Below, one piece after another: positions 15,428-22,497 of a stretch of 25,839 nt of DNA (positions are counted from its first letter, which is position 1; each line of letters opens with the position of its first letter). Source of the stretch: a virus; IMG/VR virus record IMGVR_UViG_3300008050_000274, positions 1 through 25,839 of that record; one strand, written 5' to 3'. The notes under the pieces are model-generated. The model was not told the origin of the DNA and did not search any database. It was given only the letters and a program-made list of their open reading frames with translations. Position numbers and translations under genes: made by a program.

Positions 15428-16807
15428 TTATTTCCTTTTAAGTTTGCTGTATTTGTCTTTCAAAAGCTGCTTCTGCAATCCAGGACCCAGAGGTGGCGGA
15501 GGGGCACCAGCATTTGTTGAGGTCTGCGAGCCCGGAGGAGGTGACGGCATAATCTTGATGTTCACATTAGATGTGTCCATAAAGATATTATACACCATTC
15601 CGTCGGGGCCATTTCTATTTTTTGCAATAAACATCTTGCCTTGGTTGTTCTGCTTATCTTCAATCGTTCGCGAGATGGAAAAAATGAAGTCCGCCACAAA
15701 ACACTTACTGAAGGCCTCAGAAATTTGCTCCATCGTAATCACTTCCGCATTCAAGCCGGAGCGATTAGTCTGAGAGGCCGTCCAGATTGGGCACTTAAAT
15801 TCAGTCGCAATAGCGCGTAGCTCTTCATAAATAGATTCCAATTCGCTTCTTTTCTCTTTTCTCACTACAACTGGCTTCAGCAAATCTCCATAGTCCACAA
15901 TGATCATTCCAGGGTTTATTCCTCTCTTTTCGAGCCTTGAGAGATGCGTGCGAATGGTATTAGTTGATGCGGATTTTGTAGGGTACTCCTTGATAATCAG
16001 CGAGCCATCGATATCCTTAATCTCTTCATAAACCTCGTCTTTAAAATTAATCACGTCCGAAAGTGGATAGCCGGTAATACAACTATCGTATCGCGTGGCG
16101 ATTACGGTCTCTTGAAGTTCTAAAGTATAGTGGACAACTGTTTTTCCTTCCTTTACTCCTTGGGCGCCAAGATGCACCAAAGCCATTGACTTACCAGCGC
16201 CAGTTGGGGCGATAACAACACCCAACTCGCCTTTTCCAAGTCCGCCACCGCAGAGCTTGTCGATCTCTGTCCAACCTGTCGTACACGGGAGTCGATACTT
16301 TGGGATAAAACGAGCTTCAAAATCAGCCATATAGTCATAGCCAAAGTTGTTGTCTGAGCCCAGCTTAAGTGCGTCGTTGATAACTGTGGAGATCTCGTCA
16401 AAAGAACAATTCTGAAGCAACCCAACCGACTTGAGCATCGCTTCCTTCAGGTTTTGCTTCCTGCAAAAATCGAGAGAGGTTTCCTTGATAAACTCAATAT
16501 CAGTCATCTCTCGCTTATGGATGCGAAGAAAATACTCACGCACCTGCTGCTGCAACACCTCTTCTTCTTCGTCTAGTCCTGTCTTAAGGAGAGTGGCCAC
16601 CGCCTCCACCGAGGGGTGTCGGTTGTAGCGATCTCGATAGTCTACGATCTGCTTAAGGAAGATTCTTAGATAGTCTAGCTCTAGAAAGTCGCGATCTAAG
16701 ACCTCAGTGATCTGATCTGCGAACGGTCTATCTTCATAAATCAGTTGAACTAGCCCTTCTTGGAAGGATTTTCCGTACCTTCCGAGGCCTGCCTCCGATG
16801 CTTTCAT
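15428..16807 (-). CDS. DnaB-like replicative DNA helicase
   Basis: A 459-aa RecA-fold helicase like T4 gp41/DnaB, a hexamer that unwinds DNA ahead of the polymerase. The N-terminal ~150 residues form a helical domain. The C-terminal domain has Walker A APTGAGKS (200-207), the motif HYTLELQE (226-233), Walker B MIIVDYGDLL (301-310) and the polar ASQTNRSG loop (344-351). The last ~30 residues are Pro-rich then basic. It is the first gene after the promoter at 16841-16868 and heads a twelve-gene operon. No primase domain is fused to it, so primase must be elsewhere. Confidence 0.93.
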   Translation of the reverse strand: MKASEAGLGRYGKSFQEGLVQLIYEDRPFADQITEVLDRDFLELDYLRIFLKQIVDYRDRYNRHPSVEAVATLLKTGLDEEEEVLQQQVREYFLRIHKREMTDIEFIKETSLDFCRKQNLKEAMLKSVGLLQNCSFDEISTVINDALKLGSDNNFGYDYMADFEARFIPKYRLPCTTGWTEIDKLCGGGLGKGELGVVIAPTGAGKSMALVHLGAQGVKEGKTVVHYTLELQETVIATRYDSCITGYPLSDVINFKDEVYEEIKDIDGSLIIKEYPTKSASTNTIRTHLSRLEKRGINPGMIIVDYGDLLKPVVVRKEKRSELESIYEELRAIATEFKCPIWTASQTNRSGLNAEVITMEQISEAFSKCFVADFIFSISRTIEDKQNNQGKMFIAKNRNGPDGMVYNIFMDTSNVNIKIMPSPPPGSQTSTNAGAPPPPLGPGLQKQLLKDKYSKLKRK

Positions 16808-16840
16808 TTATGCCCTCACTGTGTATTCTGTCTTACTCTA

Positions 16841-16868
16841 ATTATACTCTAACCACTCTAGAAGTCAA
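16841..16868 (-). promoter_or_regulatory. Promoter of the helicase-RNR-lysis-ThyX operon
   Basis: Minus strand TTGACT (16863-16868), 16-base spacer and perfect TATAAT (16841-16846). Unlike other promoters here it lacks the TGC extension. Three copies of TAGAGT (16835-16840, 16846-16851, 16855-16860) lie at 9-11 base spacing over the spacer and -10. Confidence 0.8.
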
Positions 16869-16885
16869 TCTAAAAGATATAAGTT

Positions 16886-17863
16886 TTAACTATTGACATT
16901 GGAGTTGCTGCTTACAATCCGGTTGAGATTTGTCCTCAAATCTTCGAGATTTAGTTCACCAAACCCGTCTTCTGTCATAAGACGGATGATGTCTGTTCGG
17001 TTGAAATCAAACTCAAAGTTTTCTACTGCATTCTTAACAAACTGCTTGTCTCGAATCGACATCTGTGGAGCATATAGCTGCATCATCTTGTAGTTGTGAC
17101 GAATGAGGTCATGACTTTCGCTCACATTAGCGTAAAACTTAAGATTACTATCTTCTAACTTTTCCTCACAATAATCGATTACCTCGTCAATTGTGATAGT
17201 CTCCTCGCTGGCCAAAAAGCCAAGGCGCTTTGCAACTGTCGCAAAGCCAGCACCTCGGACACCAGGAAGATTGTCTGAGGCATCTCCGATAATAGCGCGA
17301 GCGAGCGCCATGTTTGTAGGGTGAACCCCTACAGATTCCAAGATCCGTGTAGTGTTCAAGATCTCGTCCTTCGTGGGGCGCCAAAGCACCGTTTCCTCAT
17401 CGCACAACTGCATAAAATCCTTATCGTTAGAAACGATGATCTTCTGCCAGCCATCGTAATAAGGAAGCCGCGTAGTGTAAGAAATTACATCATCCGCCTC
17501 AATCTCTGGCAGCATAATCTGGATAATCGGCATGTTGTTGAGATATTCGATTGTACGAGACTGTTGCCAGATCTTATTAAGCATCTGCTCGTCATCTGTC
17601 AAATTCTGGTACGCACGATTAAGGCGCAGCGGCTTCCTGCCGGCCTTATAGCCCTTATCCATGATCTTGCGCTTAGCTGAGCCATTGGGCCCATCCCAGA
17701 CAACCATGATCTGGTCGGGGCGGGTCATCCGTACAAGCTTCTGCAAGATCTTAATAAAGCCCTTGAGTCCGCCGATTGGCTGGCCATTAGTCGAAAGGCT
17801 TGGGTCTACGATATAAGCTCGTAGGTATGCGTTTAGTGCATCAACAATTAGTAGTCGTTTCAT
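16886..17863 (-). CDS. 5'-3' exonuclease / flap endonuclease (T4 RNase H-like)
   Basis: A 325-aa FEN-family nuclease that would remove RNA primers and trim flaps at Okazaki fragments. Metal-binding acids are visible: Asp8 in LLIVDALN, Asp57 in VVWDG, Glu120/Asp124/Asp125 in PEIEADDVI, Asp147/Asp149 in SNDKDFMQL, and Asp194/Asp197 in GDASDNLPGVRGAG, the helix-hairpin-helix entry. I chose the ATG at 17861-17863 (GGAG 5 bases upstream), where the conserved domain begins; longer forms to 17989 run through the upstream gene. Overlap with that gene is 23 bases. Last gene of its operon. Confidence 0.93.
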   Translation of the reverse strand: MKRLLIVDALNAYLRAYIVDPSLSTNGQPIGGLKGFIKILQKLVRMTRPDQIMVVWDGPNGSAKRKIMDKGYKAGRKPLRLNRAYQNLTDDEQMLNKIWQQSRTIEYLNNMPIIQIMLPEIEADDVISYTTRLPYYDGWQKIIVSNDKDFMQLCDEETVLWRPTKDEILNTTRILESVGVHPTNMALARAIIGDASDNLPGVRGAGFATVAKRLGFLASEETITIDEVIDYCEEKLEDSNLKFYANVSESHDLIRHNYKMMQLYAPQMSIRDKQFVKNAVENFEFDFNRTDIIRLMTEDGFGELNLEDLRTNLNRIVSSNSNVNS

Positions 17864-18323
17864 TGGTTCTCCACCATGTTGGGGGGTTGATTTTCCATGT
17901 AGCAAAGCTGGACTTCTCGCCATGGTAGTAAGCTCTGTAAGCTTTGACTGCGTTCTCATCTTTATATTCCTCTGGCATTGCTTGCGCAAATGGTGTTAGT
18001 TCTTGTGTGTTAAAATTCATTTCTAGGTGGTCGCAGTAATCGATTATACTTTGACTCTTGTGGCGTTTACTGTAGCGCTGAGTGTATTCGGCACATAATG
18101 CGTTGCCGTGCTCTAAAAGCCATCTCCAGTTTGCTTCGGATTCTCCAGCCCACATGGTACACGGATGCCGGGCATGAGTTTGGCGGTAAGGAGCCCAGCC
18201 GCCTTGCTTGCGCACTACACTACATAACATTTGTGCTGTTTCTAAAATCATTTTAACCACATGTTTGTCACACATCATTGTAGCTGCAATCCGCGGGTCT
18301 TCATCCAAAACAAAGATATTCAT
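17841..18323 (-). CDS. Pyrimidine-dimer DNA glycosylase family protein
   Basis: A 160-aa protein matching a family often found in large phages and annotated as pyrimidine dimer DNA glycosylase (PF03013 type, with T4 DenV a distant relative). Visible are MNIFVLDEDPRIAATMMCDK (residues 1-20), HVVKMILETAQML (21-33), HARHPCTMWAGESEANWRWL (50-69) and FATWKINPPTWWR near the end. Family members cut DNA at UV damage, but this His/Trp-rich subgroup is not well studied, so activity is unproven. ATGA overlap with the deaminase gene; GGGAG upstream. Confidence 0.75.
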   Translation of the reverse strand: MNIFVLDEDPRIAATMMCDKHVVKMILETAQMLCSVVRKQGGWAPYRQTHARHPCTMWAGESEANWRWLLEHGNALCAEYTQRYSKRHKSQSIIDYCDHLEMNFNTQELTPFAQAMPEEYKDENAVKAYRAYYHGEKSSFATWKINPPTWWRTNETTTNC

Positions 18324-18760
18324 AGCTTGTAGCTCCCTGCTACTTTTTCATTAATAGTATAAACAACGCGCTTGACGCCAACATGGCGCATTGCTGATTC
18401 ACACATCGGACAAGGCTTGGACATCTTAAGGTTGCCTCTCTTGCCGACGCGGGCGACGTAAACTTCAGATCCTTCCGTCTTGCGACGGTCGATCCCAAGG
18501 ATCGCGCCCAATTCGGCATGGACTGTGGCATGACCACGCTGAAGGTACTGGTTTCGGAATCGATTTCCGAACGCACAGAAGTTGTTCTTATTCTCTGACA
18601 CGTTGATTACAGATGCTCCGCGAACCAGGACAGCGCCATGGTGCGAGCCATCATGTGTTGACTGGTGAGCTACTCGGCGGGCTAGTTCCAAATAGCGCTT
18701 GATCCGGCCAGTGTACTTATGGTGCCTTTCTGTCTCGCTAGAGAATGTATATGTCAACAC
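18320..18760 (-). CDS. Cytidine/deoxycytidylate deaminase-like protein
   Basis: A 146-aa zinc-dependent deaminase. HAELGAI (residues 81-87) supplies the zinc histidine His81 and the proton-shuttle Glu83; PCPMC (116-120) supplies the two zinc cysteines. A dCMP deaminase would make dUMP for ThyX, fitting the neighbouring nucleotide genes, but a nucleoside or other substrate is possible. Starts with GTG at 18758-18760, with GGAGG 5 bases upstream, first after the promoter at 18785-18813; the next codon is TTG, another possible start. Confidence 0.88.
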   Translation of the reverse strand: MLTYTFSSETERHHKYTGRIKRYLELARRVAHQSTHDGSHHGAVLVRGASVINVSENKNNFCAFGNRFRNQYLQRGHATVHAELGAILGIDRRKTEGSEVYVARVGKRGNLKMSKPCPMCESAMRHVGVKRVVYTINEKVAGSYKL

Positions 18761-18784
18761 GAAGCCCTCCGCTGTTTATATCTT

Positions 18785-18813
18785 ATAATAGCAACTGCGG
18801 AGAGCTTTGTCAA
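18785..18813 (-). promoter_or_regulatory. Promoter of the deaminase-glycosylase-FEN operon
   Basis: Minus strand TTGACA (18808-18813), 17-base spacer, TATTAT (18785-18790), preceded by TGC (extended -10). A 10-base inverted repeat (18763-18772 with 18797-18806, one G-T mismatch) flanks the -10 and covers the deaminase ribosome site on its lower arm. Confidence 0.88.
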
Positions 18814-18816
18814 GCA

Positions 18817-19110
18817 TTATTTTCCAGGGCGCCTGCGGTGGCCTGGGCGCGTGGTCGGCTTCGCGGGGGGACGATAACGTCCGCCAGTATAACGAATATA
18901 TCGGTGGGGATGCTGGTGGAGCATGCGAGGATCAACCCAACGAAGCTCCCAATATCCCGTATATTGAAGAGTATGGGCGCTATAGTGCCCTACCCACGCT
19001 CATGCCTGAACCTGCGCGTGGGAGTGAGGTCGAGGATGGGGAGACGCCGCATAATATGGGATACATCCGCCCAATAGGAAAGCTCCAAGAGCAACTGTTA
19101 GAAATCTCAT
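18817..19110 (-). pseudogene. Lipoprotein gene interrupted by in-frame TGA (possible read-through)
   Basis: From the ATG at 19108-19110 one frame runs to TAA at 18817-18819, broken only by a TGA at 19000-19002 (codon 37). The part after the TGA stays open for 60 codons and looks like coding: rich in Tyr, Arg, His, Trp and Pro, with WVGHYS, QYTGYWELRWVDPRM and HRYIRYTGGRYRPP, resembling the aromatic WVxGxW-type repeats in some bacterial envelope lipoproteins. The frame ends 4 bases before the next promoter's -35, so it fills the gap exactly. TGA cannot be a sense codon in general here because many genes end in it. Options: recent nonsense mutation, sequencing error, or stop read-through. Confidence 0.5.
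19000..19110 (-). CDS. Very short lipoprotein (up to the TGA)
   Basis: A 36-aa product as written: MRFLTVALGAFLLGGC is a clear lipoprotein signal with one Arg, a hydrophobic core and the lipobox LGGC (Cys16), followed by a Tyr/Pro/His-rich stub of 20 residues. The Shine-Dalgarno AAGGAG sits 8 bases from the ATG and overlaps the recA stop. Short Pro-rich lipoproteins act as outer spanin subunits in Gram-negative phages, so this form could be functional by itself, but the gene lies ~6 kb from the endolysin and no inner spanin is next to it. Confidence 0.55.
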   Translation of the reverse strand: MRFLTVALGAFLLGGCIPYYAASPHPRPHSHAQVQA

Positions 19111-19122
19111 TATTCTATCTCC

Positions 19123-20271
19123 TTACTTATTCTTTGCCGGTGGGGTCGCGTCTTCAGATTCTTCATAGAAATCACTAGCATCGCCCTCCCGTCGATCAAA
19201 CTTCTGTACAATCTCCTCATCCATAATCTGGTAGACCCTTTCTCTAAAGGCCGGATCTTTCATCTTCTGTCCCCATTTTGATGGCTGAAACTTGTCTTCA
19301 GACCCGTCTTTCATTCTCAACGTGTACCATGAGCCAGAACTGGTAAGACTTTCAGATTTCTTGATTGCATCGAAAAGGCTCATATCACATTGAATGCCGA
19401 TCTCCTCTGTCCCCCATAAAATCTTAAAATGACAGTTTCTTCCCGCTGTCCCAAAGCGCGACTTTTCAAGCTTCACTTTAACTTCGGAACCAATGCGGAA
19501 ACCCTTTTCATCCTCAATGAATGCAGCCTTCGCTTTTCGGCCAGTAAGCCAAATACGTAGCGAATATGCATAGTGCATGGCTCGACCACCAGGGGTAGTG
19601 TATGGGGATACCATGGCAATCTGTCGCGCCATCGGTCCCTGGGGGATGTTAGTCTTCAACTGGTTGAGAACAAGGAACGTTGCCTTCTTATCTGCAATCG
19701 GAATAACGAGCTTAGACATGCCCTTAGCAAGGATACGTGCCTTGACTGCCATTGAGGACTGCGGGTTGAAATCCCCTTCTACATCCGAGACCGACGGCGT
19801 AAAAGCCAGAGAGTCCCAAATAAAGAGCACCTGCTCATCAGCCGCACCGAGGATCTCTTCGATAGTCTCCAGAACAAACTCGACTGATGCCGCTTGCACG
19901 TACATCAGGCGCTCTAGATCGCACCCTGCTCGCTCCAGGAACGAGGGGTCGATGGCAGACTCCGAATCAAAGTAAACGACGAGCATACCCATTTTCTGGG
20001 CGTTTGCCGCGACCTGAACAGCCATGTAGGACTTACCTGTAGCCTCCAATCCTGCGATCTCTGTGACCTTGCCTACAGGGATTCCGGTAACCTTGCCCTT
20101 GGCAATGATCGAATCAAGCCAGCGCGATCCAGTCGGAATCCACTGCTTTACTTCCGTAGGGTTGTCTCCTGTAAGATCGTGGGCGACAGTAACGCCGGCC
20201 TTCTTATTAACAAGACTCATCAAGTCTTTCATTGAAACCTTTCCAGGCTTGGTCTTAGTCTTTTTTGCCAT
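19123..20271 (-). CDS. RecA/UvsX-like recombinase
   Basis: A 382-aa strand-exchange ATPase. Walker A is GLEATGKS (residues 74-81), the glutamate-rich strand VVYFDSESAID (98-108) follows, Walker B is VLFIWDSLAF (148-157), and LVLNQLKTNIPQGP marks the region before the DNA-binding loop 2. It has about the length of T4 UvsX (391). The C-terminus is acidic (EGDASDFYEESED). It would coat ssDNA together with the SSB encoded in the same operon and drive recombination-dependent replication and repair. ATG with AAGGAAG upstream; 24 bases after the previous stop. Confidence 0.94.
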   Translation of the reverse strand: MAKKTKTKPGKVSMKDLMSLVNKKAGVTVAHDLTGDNPTEVKQWIPTGSRWLDSIIAKGKVTGIPVGKVTEIAGLEATGKSYMAVQVAANAQKMGMLVVYFDSESAIDPSFLERAGCDLERLMYVQAASVEFVLETIEEILGAADEQVLFIWDSLAFTPSVSDVEGDFNPQSSMAVKARILAKGMSKLVIPIADKKATFLVLNQLKTNIPQGPMARQIAMVSPYTTPGGRAMHYAYSLRIWLTGRKAKAAFIEDEKGFRIGSEVKVKLEKSRFGTAGRNCHFKILWGTEEIGIQCDMSLFDAIKKSESLTSSGSWYTLRMKDGSEDKFQPSKWGQKMKDPAFRERVYQIMDEEIVQKFDRREGDASDFYEESEDATPPAKNK

Positions 20272-20295
20272 TATAGCTTCCTTCCTTGTTATAGT

Positions 20296-20700
20296 TCAAT
20301 AGTCAATATTAATGCCGCAACGACCGTCACGGAGCCCATACGGCTGTAGAGCTACCTCTACGCCCAACTCTTCCTTCCAGTCGAAAAATGAATTTCGCAA
20401 TGTACTAGCAAAAACATCATTATCAAAAACATAAGTGTTGTATTCTCCCCACTCGTCTTTGTGAGTGATCGTTTCAGTAATAATTTTAGGACCGGACGTC
20501 TCGATTAGCTTAGCAATAACAGGACGGCGAGACTCATAATTCTTACCTTCAGTTGCGCAATCAGCATATTCATCGAGAACCCTATCTGCAATATCCGTGA
20601 AAAAATCAGGGATCTTAGAATCAATCGCTTCCATAATCCATTCTGCATAGTCTCCGAAACTGGCAGTTCGGGTCTTCCATTCAAACTCATAATCGTACAT
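20296..20700 (-). CDS. Unknown protein between recombinase and methylase
   Basis: A 134-aa acidic protein I do not recognise. It begins MYDYEFEWKTRTASFGDYAE and has repeated aromatic/acidic stretches, ending GLRDGRCGINIDY. No membrane segment, signal or Cys cluster. The ATG has AAGGAAG at good distance and starts one base after the methylase stop codon, so it belongs to the ssb-dam-recA operon. Confidence 0.7.
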   Translation of the reverse strand: MYDYEFEWKTRTASFGDYAEWIMEAIDSKIPDFFTDIADRVLDEYADCATEGKNYESRRPVIAKLIETSGPKIITETITHKDEWGEYNTYVFDNDVFASTLRNSFFDWKEELGVEVALQPYGLRDGRCGINIDY

Positions 20701-20701
20701 T

Positions 20702-21574
20702 TTATGCTTCCTTGTTTCCTATCATTAGAATTTCTGTAGCCTTTTTGGCGCTATGTGTTCCATCATCATTCTTCTTTCTACGACCGGCGGTATACGTTAC
20801 ATCAAAGTAAACGAGCTTGTTATCGCCCTGTCGGGATTCGAAGAACCCATCTCCCACATCTCTATTGGACATCATAGCATAAGCGCCAACGTTTGTCGAG
20901 TCATTTAAGAATTTAATTACTCGATTCTGCATCTCGTCATCAAAATCAACACCATACTGTGTGAAAGAGCCACGATATGGCGGATCTAGAAAGACAAAGG
21001 CGCTGTCTGTGACTTCGGTGAAGGTGTTCTCAAAGTCTCCTGTCATTAACTGACAGTTCTGAAGGGCCATGTGCCACTCTTTGACATTATCTTTGTCATA
21101 CACCTTATCCTTCTGATTTAGAAGTCCCGACGGGGTTCCAAATCGTCCGTTTGTATTCTTATTGATCTGCCAGATTCCGTTAAAACCAGTCTTCATCAGA
21201 AAGTATAAAGATGCAGCTTCTTCAGTGTTGTTCCACTTTTCGTAATCAAATGCATGCTCTTGCCTCAGAGCATAATAAAATTCTTTACGCTGGGGCTTTT
21301 CAAGCGGCAGATATTGTGCTGAAAGCTCATCCAGGCGTTCTGTAAAATTGTCGGGGTCGTCGCGGATAGTCTTATAGACATTCATGATTGATGCATTATA
21401 ATCGTTCAATACGAAATGCGCACCAGGATTCTGTTCGTATGCCCAGACAAACATCGCGCCGGCACCTAGAAACGGCTCTACGTAGGCGCTAAAAGAACGA
21501 GGCATAACTGCCTTCTCTTTATATTTCTTAATGAGGCGCGTTTTGCCTCCTGCCCACATAAACAACGGCTTCAA
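20702..21574 (-). CDS. dam: Dam-type DNA adenine methylase (D12 class)
   Basis: A 290-aa class alpha N6-adenine methyltransferase. Motifs in order: KPLFMWAGGKTRLI (residues 2-15, SAM-binding FxxxGGK), YVEPFLGAGAMF (31-42, FxGxG), VLNDYNASIMNVYKTI (55-70), GFNGIWQIN with NGRFGTP (130-148), and catalytic FLDPPYRG (195-202). Target may be GATC as for T4 Dam, not provable here. I chose the TTG at 21572-21574: GGAGGG lies 3 bases upstream and the family usually begins MKPLFxWAGGK. The ATG at 21637 would translate the terminator-like hairpin as a non-conserved 21-residue leader. Confidence 0.92.
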   Translation of the reverse strand: MKPLFMWAGGKTRLIKKYKEKAVMPRSFSAYVEPFLGAGAMFVWAYEQNPGAHFVLNDYNASIMNVYKTIRDDPDNFTERLDELSAQYLPLEKPQRKEFYYALRQEHAFDYEKWNNTEEAASLYFLMKTGFNGIWQINKNTNGRFGTPSGLLNQKDKVYDKDNVKEWHMALQNCQLMTGDFENTFTEVTDSAFVFLDPPYRGSFTQYGVDFDDEMQNRVIKFLNDSTNVGAYAMMSNRDVGDGFFESRQGDNKLVYFDVTYTAGRRKKNDDGTHSAKKATEILMIGNKEA

Positions 21575-21588
21575 GTGCCCTCCGGTAT

Positions 21589-21623
21589 AAAAATGTGGCA
21601 GACTATTTGCTCCCGGTCTGCCA
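21589..21623 (-). terminator. Terminator-like hairpin between ssb and dam
   Basis: On the minus strand TGGCAGAC (21616-21623), a 12-base loop, GTCTGCCA (21596-21603), then CA and TTTTT (21589-21593). An 8-bp perfect stem followed by a T run fits an intrinsic terminator, which would make ssb mRNA more abundant than dam-recA mRNA. T4 gene 32 likewise has a terminator behind it. Confidence 0.65.
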
Positions 21624-21648
21624 TCGGTGGTCCACATGCCTAGTTAGA

Positions 21649-22416
21649 TCAGGCCATCAATTCCTCAAACGCCTTATCAACATCATTCGTAGGTTGGGCG
21701 GAGTACTTGGCCGACTCAGTTGAACGGCTTTCGGCAGAACCATCGCCAGAAAGCTGCTCATCCAAGATAGCGCCGACCTGCTCTGTGGTCAGACGTTCGA
21801 ATAGTGTATCGAACGAAGGGATGCGGTCTAGGAGGGCAGGGATAGACTCAGCATCAGGGAGCAGTTGGGATGTGTTTCGACGCATCTTTAGGCTCGTTTG
21901 TGGAAATGCACCCGGCTTATTGGGCTTAGTGTAAGTAAGGGCGATATCGGTGCCCTCATGGGCATCTGTGATATCTCCGTACTCAGGGTCAAGGATATAG
22001 CCGAGAAGAAGCTCATATGCCTTCTTACCGTAGCCATATACCTTTACGCCCTCATCCTCACGCCCTCGGACGACGACGGGAGAGAAGTAGCGCTGGCGGA
22101 CAAAGAGCGACTTAGCAAGGTTCTTGCTATCCTCGTCATTGTTCGCCGTTCCTTCACGCCACAGGGCGGAAGCAAAGTCGCAAATCGGGCATCCATCTCC
22201 GAAATTGCGCTTGGGGCAAAGAACACCGCCACGGTGCTCGCCCACGTTATAGTGGAAGGCCATCTCCTTGAGAGGATCGCCATCGTTCGTCGGAACAATA
22301 CGAATATCCGTATCGCCCTCGTCCGGCTTAAACCAGACCGATGTGCTGTCGTCTCCACGTCCTTCTCCACGAAGGGATGCGAGCTTCCGCCGCATCAGTT
22401 CCATATCAATTGCCAT
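21649..22416 (-). CDS. Single-stranded DNA-binding protein, T4 gp32-like
   Basis: A 255-aa protein. The N-terminal ~15 residues (MELMRRKLASLRGEG) are basic and helical, as in gp32's cooperativity domain. A zinc site is visible in HYNVGEH (55-61) and CPKRNFGDGCPICD (67-80): His55 or His61 with Cys67, Cys76 and Cys79, comparable to gp32 H64/C77/C87/C90. The core has aromatic strands (SLFVRQRYFSPVVV). The C-terminus is acidic and ends VDKAFEELMA after a Ser-rich linker, suited to recruit partners. Strong AAGGAG before the ATG; own promoter and downstream terminator suggest high expression. Confidence 0.88.
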   Translation of the reverse strand: MAIDMELMRRKLASLRGEGRGDDSTSVWFKPDEGDTDIRIVPTNDGDPLKEMAFHYNVGEHRGGVLCPKRNFGDGCPICDFASALWREGTANNDEDSKNLAKSLFVRQRYFSPVVVRGREDEGVKVYGYGKKAYELLLGYILDPEYGDITDAHEGTDIALTYTKPNKPGAFPQTSLKMRRNTSQLLPDAESIPALLDRIPSFDTLFERLTTEQVGAILDEQLSGDGSAESRSTESAKYSAQPTNDVDKAFEELMA

Positions 22417-22444
22417 TTTTAGTGTCTCCTTATCGACTTATAGA

Positions 22445-22465
22445 ATATCAAGCGTTCCTTGATAT
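22445..22465 (-). promoter_or_regulatory. Dyad at the ssb transcription start (operator or leader hairpin)
   Basis: Perfect 8-bp inverted repeat ATATCAAG-N5-CTTGATAT, 3 bases below the -10 of the ssb promoter. The position, around the expected +1, suits a repressor operator; alternatively most of it could fold at the 5' end of the mRNA. T4 gp32 regulates its own mRNA through a leader structure, but this element is not the same shape. Confidence 0.5.
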
Positions 22466-22468
22466 CTT

Positions 22469-22497
22469 ATTGTGGCACACTTGACGTAGCTTGTCAA
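22469..22497 (-). promoter_or_regulatory. Promoter of ssb operon
   Basis: Minus strand TTGACA (22492-22497), 17-base spacer, CACAAT (22469-22474) preceded by TGC (extended -10). The -10 hexamer is weak but the -35 is perfect and spacing matches the other promoters. The -35 contains the TGA stop of the tubulin-like gene. Confidence 0.7.

Noticed and set aside
17864-17989. Longer form of the 5' nuclease
   Set aside because: The extra 42 residues run through the upstream gene in another frame and precede the conserved start of the nuclease domain, which has its own GGAG site.
19000-19002. General reassignment of TGA to an amino acid
   Set aside because: At least ten genes end in TGA within tight ATGA/GTGA overlaps, so TGA is a normal stop here.
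18745-19178. Open frames of 110 and 123 codons on the plus strand
   Set aside because: They lie opposite the lipoprotein frame and have no ribosome site or protein-like motifs; the minus strand has a lipobox and Shine-Dalgarno here.
21898-22422. 174-codon plus-strand open frame
   Set aside because: Antisense to the clear gp32-like SSB gene; a shadow of its codon pattern.
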